Assembly: GCA_021797365.1 (NCBI GenBank)
Contig: JAJZZU010000039.1
Location: forward strand, 1 to 12,911
DNA from: Pseudomonadota bacterium
Lineage (GTDB): Bacteria > Pseudomonadota > Gammaproteobacteria > Acidiferrobacterales > Acidiferrobacteraceae
Length of the DNA stretch: 12,911 nt
Direction of reading: 5' to 3'
Shown here: positions 11,769-12,911 of the stretch, piece by piece
How positions within the stretch are numbered: the stretch's first letter is position 1
Layout of the letters: each line of letters starts with the position of its first letter
Position numbers and translations under genes: made by a program
The notes under the pieces: generated by a model
Told to the model about the DNA's origin: nothing
The model's input: only the letters and a program-made list of their open reading frames with translations
Databases searched by the model: none

Positions 11769-12771
11769 TTACTAGCCGTGCGCGATTCAGCTTCCCGGCC
11801 GGCGGCCGCTGGATGAGGTGCATAAGCGCCAACGCGAGGATGTCCGCCATGGGCTCGGCCACGCCGTCGCACCGCATATAGTGCGCGCGGAGGGTCGCGA
11901 CGTTCACCGTGCCGAGACAGTACGGGCAATTCCCTTGGATATGCTGTGTATACTCGCTCCAAAGCGCGGCACGCGAAAGACTACAAGGCGTCTGCGCAGT
12001 GGCCCCTTCGCTCATACCGATCACCGGCAAGCTGGCCCCGAGATCCGTCCCCGTCTGTGGGGTCATCTCGTGGGCAAAGGAGTCGTTCATCGTCTCCGCG
12101 CCCATCATCGCGGTGGGCAACTGCGAGCCCGCGTCGGCGATCTTCGTGAGCGCCTGCGCCTTAATCAACGCGCCGACCCACGATTTTGCCGTCACAATCT
12201 GCGCGTAGCCGGTGATGCTGTCATTGACCGGGTTGCGGGTGAACGCCAGGGACCGCCAGTCGATGCCCTTCACCAGCCAACGCGAGGCGCCGGTCGGACA
12301 CACGGCACGCGTGCAGTCCTCGACTTCGCCGGCCAGAGGAAACCCATAGATCGACGCCCGCCATGGGGTAGGTGTGGGCGACTGAAGCGACTCCCAGAAG
12401 GCGTCATAACGGTTGATCTCGGGGCGGGATACGCCGTCTTTCGCGCGGTATATTTCGCTCACCACGCCTGTGCGGCCATGGCCTAAGTCCTTCACCTCGA
12501 TCGGACGGCCGATAATGAACGATGAAGGATCCTTTACTGGGGGCGAGAGGCGGTGGCCGATCTCGGAAATATGATCAATGTCAATATGCCCGCGCTTGAT
12601 AAAGGCCTCGGCGGAGTCCAGAAGCGCCTTTTGGAGAATGACGTCCCCCTCGCCGTCGGCTTCCTCATTGGAAGCCTCCACCTCGACGAGGCGGCGGCCC
12701 TTGTCCATGCGGCTCTTAATGAGCACCGGGATGTCGATGACGAAGGCGTTTCTTTCAACGGCATGCCCCAT
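11752..12771 (-). CDS. Prohead (capsid maturation) serine protease with C-terminal zinc-finger-like segment
   Basis: A 339-residue protein starting MGHAVERNAF; GAGGAG six to seven bases before the ATG is the strongest ribosome-binding site in the window and overlaps the preceding stop. It would cut the scaffold and capsid arms inside the assembled prohead. The HK97-type (S78-like) core is visible: the GHIDIDHISEIGHR segment with candidate catalytic H67, then WRASIYGFPLAG with candidate nucleophile S140, then the W-R-S-L-A-F-T-R-N-P-V-N strand at 172-183, which corresponds to the E-x-S-L-V-x-x-P-A-N motif of the family; the usual acidic residue is shifted or replaced (D171 is nearest). After about residue 200 is an unusual extension ending in C282-x2-C285-x11-H297-x3-C301, a C2HC zinc-finger spacing. 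The scaffold gene follows after 92 bases. Confidence 0.78.
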   Translation of the reverse strand: MGHAVERNAFVIDIPVLIKSRMDKGRRLVEVEASNEEADGEGDVILQKALLDSAEAFIKRGHIDIDHISEIGHRLSPPVKDPSSFIIGRPIEVKDLGHGRTGVVSEIYRAKDGVSRPEINRYDAFWESLQSPTPTPWRASIYGFPLAGEVEDCTRAVCPTGASRWLVKGIDWRSLAFTRNPVNDSITGYAQIVTAKSWVGALIKAQALTKIADAGSQLPTAMMGAETMNDSFAHEMTPQTGTDLGASLPVIGMSEGATAQTPCSLSRAALWSEYTQHIQGNCPYCLGTVNVATLRAHYMRCDGVAEPMADILALALMHLIQRPPAGKLNRARLVIGQPY

Positions 12772-12782
12772 AAAGCTCTCCT

Positions 12783-12911
12783 CTAACTGCGCGCCGCGCG
12801 CGCCACGCTGCTATCGGCGCTCACATGAATGCCGAACTTCTTCGCGGCGCGCAGTATCCGCGCGGCTGCTGTCTTCTTGTGTTCTTGTGGCCGGCGAAGT
12901 CGAGGACTGCA
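12783..12911 (-). CDS. C-terminal end of an unidentified gene upstream of the protease
   Basis: The last 42 codons of a gene whose start lies beyond the right edge. I chose this frame because it reads to a stop just before the protease ribosome-binding site (gap of 11 bases) and is protein-like: PQEHKKTAAARILRAAKKFG, then HVSADSSVARAARS. It is very basic and helical. The other two minus frames are also open for 29-32 codons, so the choice is not certain. In phages of this layout the gene before the protease is usually the portal or a head-morphogenesis protein; the fragment is too short to tell. Confidence 0.45.
   Translation of the reverse strand, partial: CSPRLRRPQEHKKTAAARILRAAKKFGIHVSADSSVARAARS

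Noticed and set aside
11660..11962. N-terminal extension of the scaffold frame to 11962
   Set aside because: It would overlap the end of the protease gene by over 200 bases, the sequence is unnatural, and a ribosome-binding site is present near the ATG at 11659/11668.
1..12911. tRNA genes, CRISPR arrays, insertion sequences, att sites
   Set aside because: No cloverleaf, regularly spaced repeats, transposase or terminal inverted repeats were seen on either strand.

Overview
The window is part of the virion-structure cluster of a tailed bacteriophage or prophage with a contractile tail (myovirus). The evidence is a tail sheath gene, a prohead protease, a probable scaffold, a major capsid protein and a run of neck/connector genes in canonical order, almost all on the minus strand. 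Base composition is GC-rich with strong GC at third codon positions. No host gene, tRNA, integrase or lysis gene is visible, so neither the host nor lytic versus prophage state can be fixed from this sequence.

Read in the direction of transcription (right to left): 12911-12783 is the tail end of an unidentified gene; 12771-11752 is a prohead protease with an extra C-terminal zinc-finger-like segment; 11659-10478 is an acidic, alanine-rich coiled-coil protein in the scaffold position; 10463-8673 is the major capsid protein with an Ig/FN3-like insertion, followed by a strong intrinsic terminator (8651-8628). Next comes a promoter-equipped gene for a large HNH endonuclease (8550-6850), which looks like a free-standing homing-type insertion. 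Structural genes resume with a small proline-rich protein (6797-6441) and three tightly overlapping connector/neck genes (6437-4101).

A second non-structural island lies at about 4104-2817. It holds a plus-strand PD-(D/E)XK (Vsr/DUF559-like) nuclease, and diverging from it on the minus strand a 53-residue ribbon-helix-helix protein, a 60-residue YdaS/Cro-like HTH protein and a 69-residue unknown, closed by an intrinsic terminator. The nuclease and ribbon-helix-helix gene share a 59-bp divergent region with a perfect TATAAT flanked by two copies of CATGACA-N2-TGT. The HTH gene has a near-consensus promoter placed so that its mRNA should be leaderless. This self-contained, self-regulated cargo cassette ('moron') is the most interesting part of the window.

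Beyond the island, 2779-1952 is a tail-completion/terminator-like protein with an N-terminal FN3-like domain, 1860-1687 a 57-residue unknown, and 1683-1 the tail sheath, which runs off the left edge. Two genes (the 53- and 57-residue proteins) are short, and the sheath lacks its stop in the window; all three were found by direct translation. No intergenic stretch exceeds about 125 bases.
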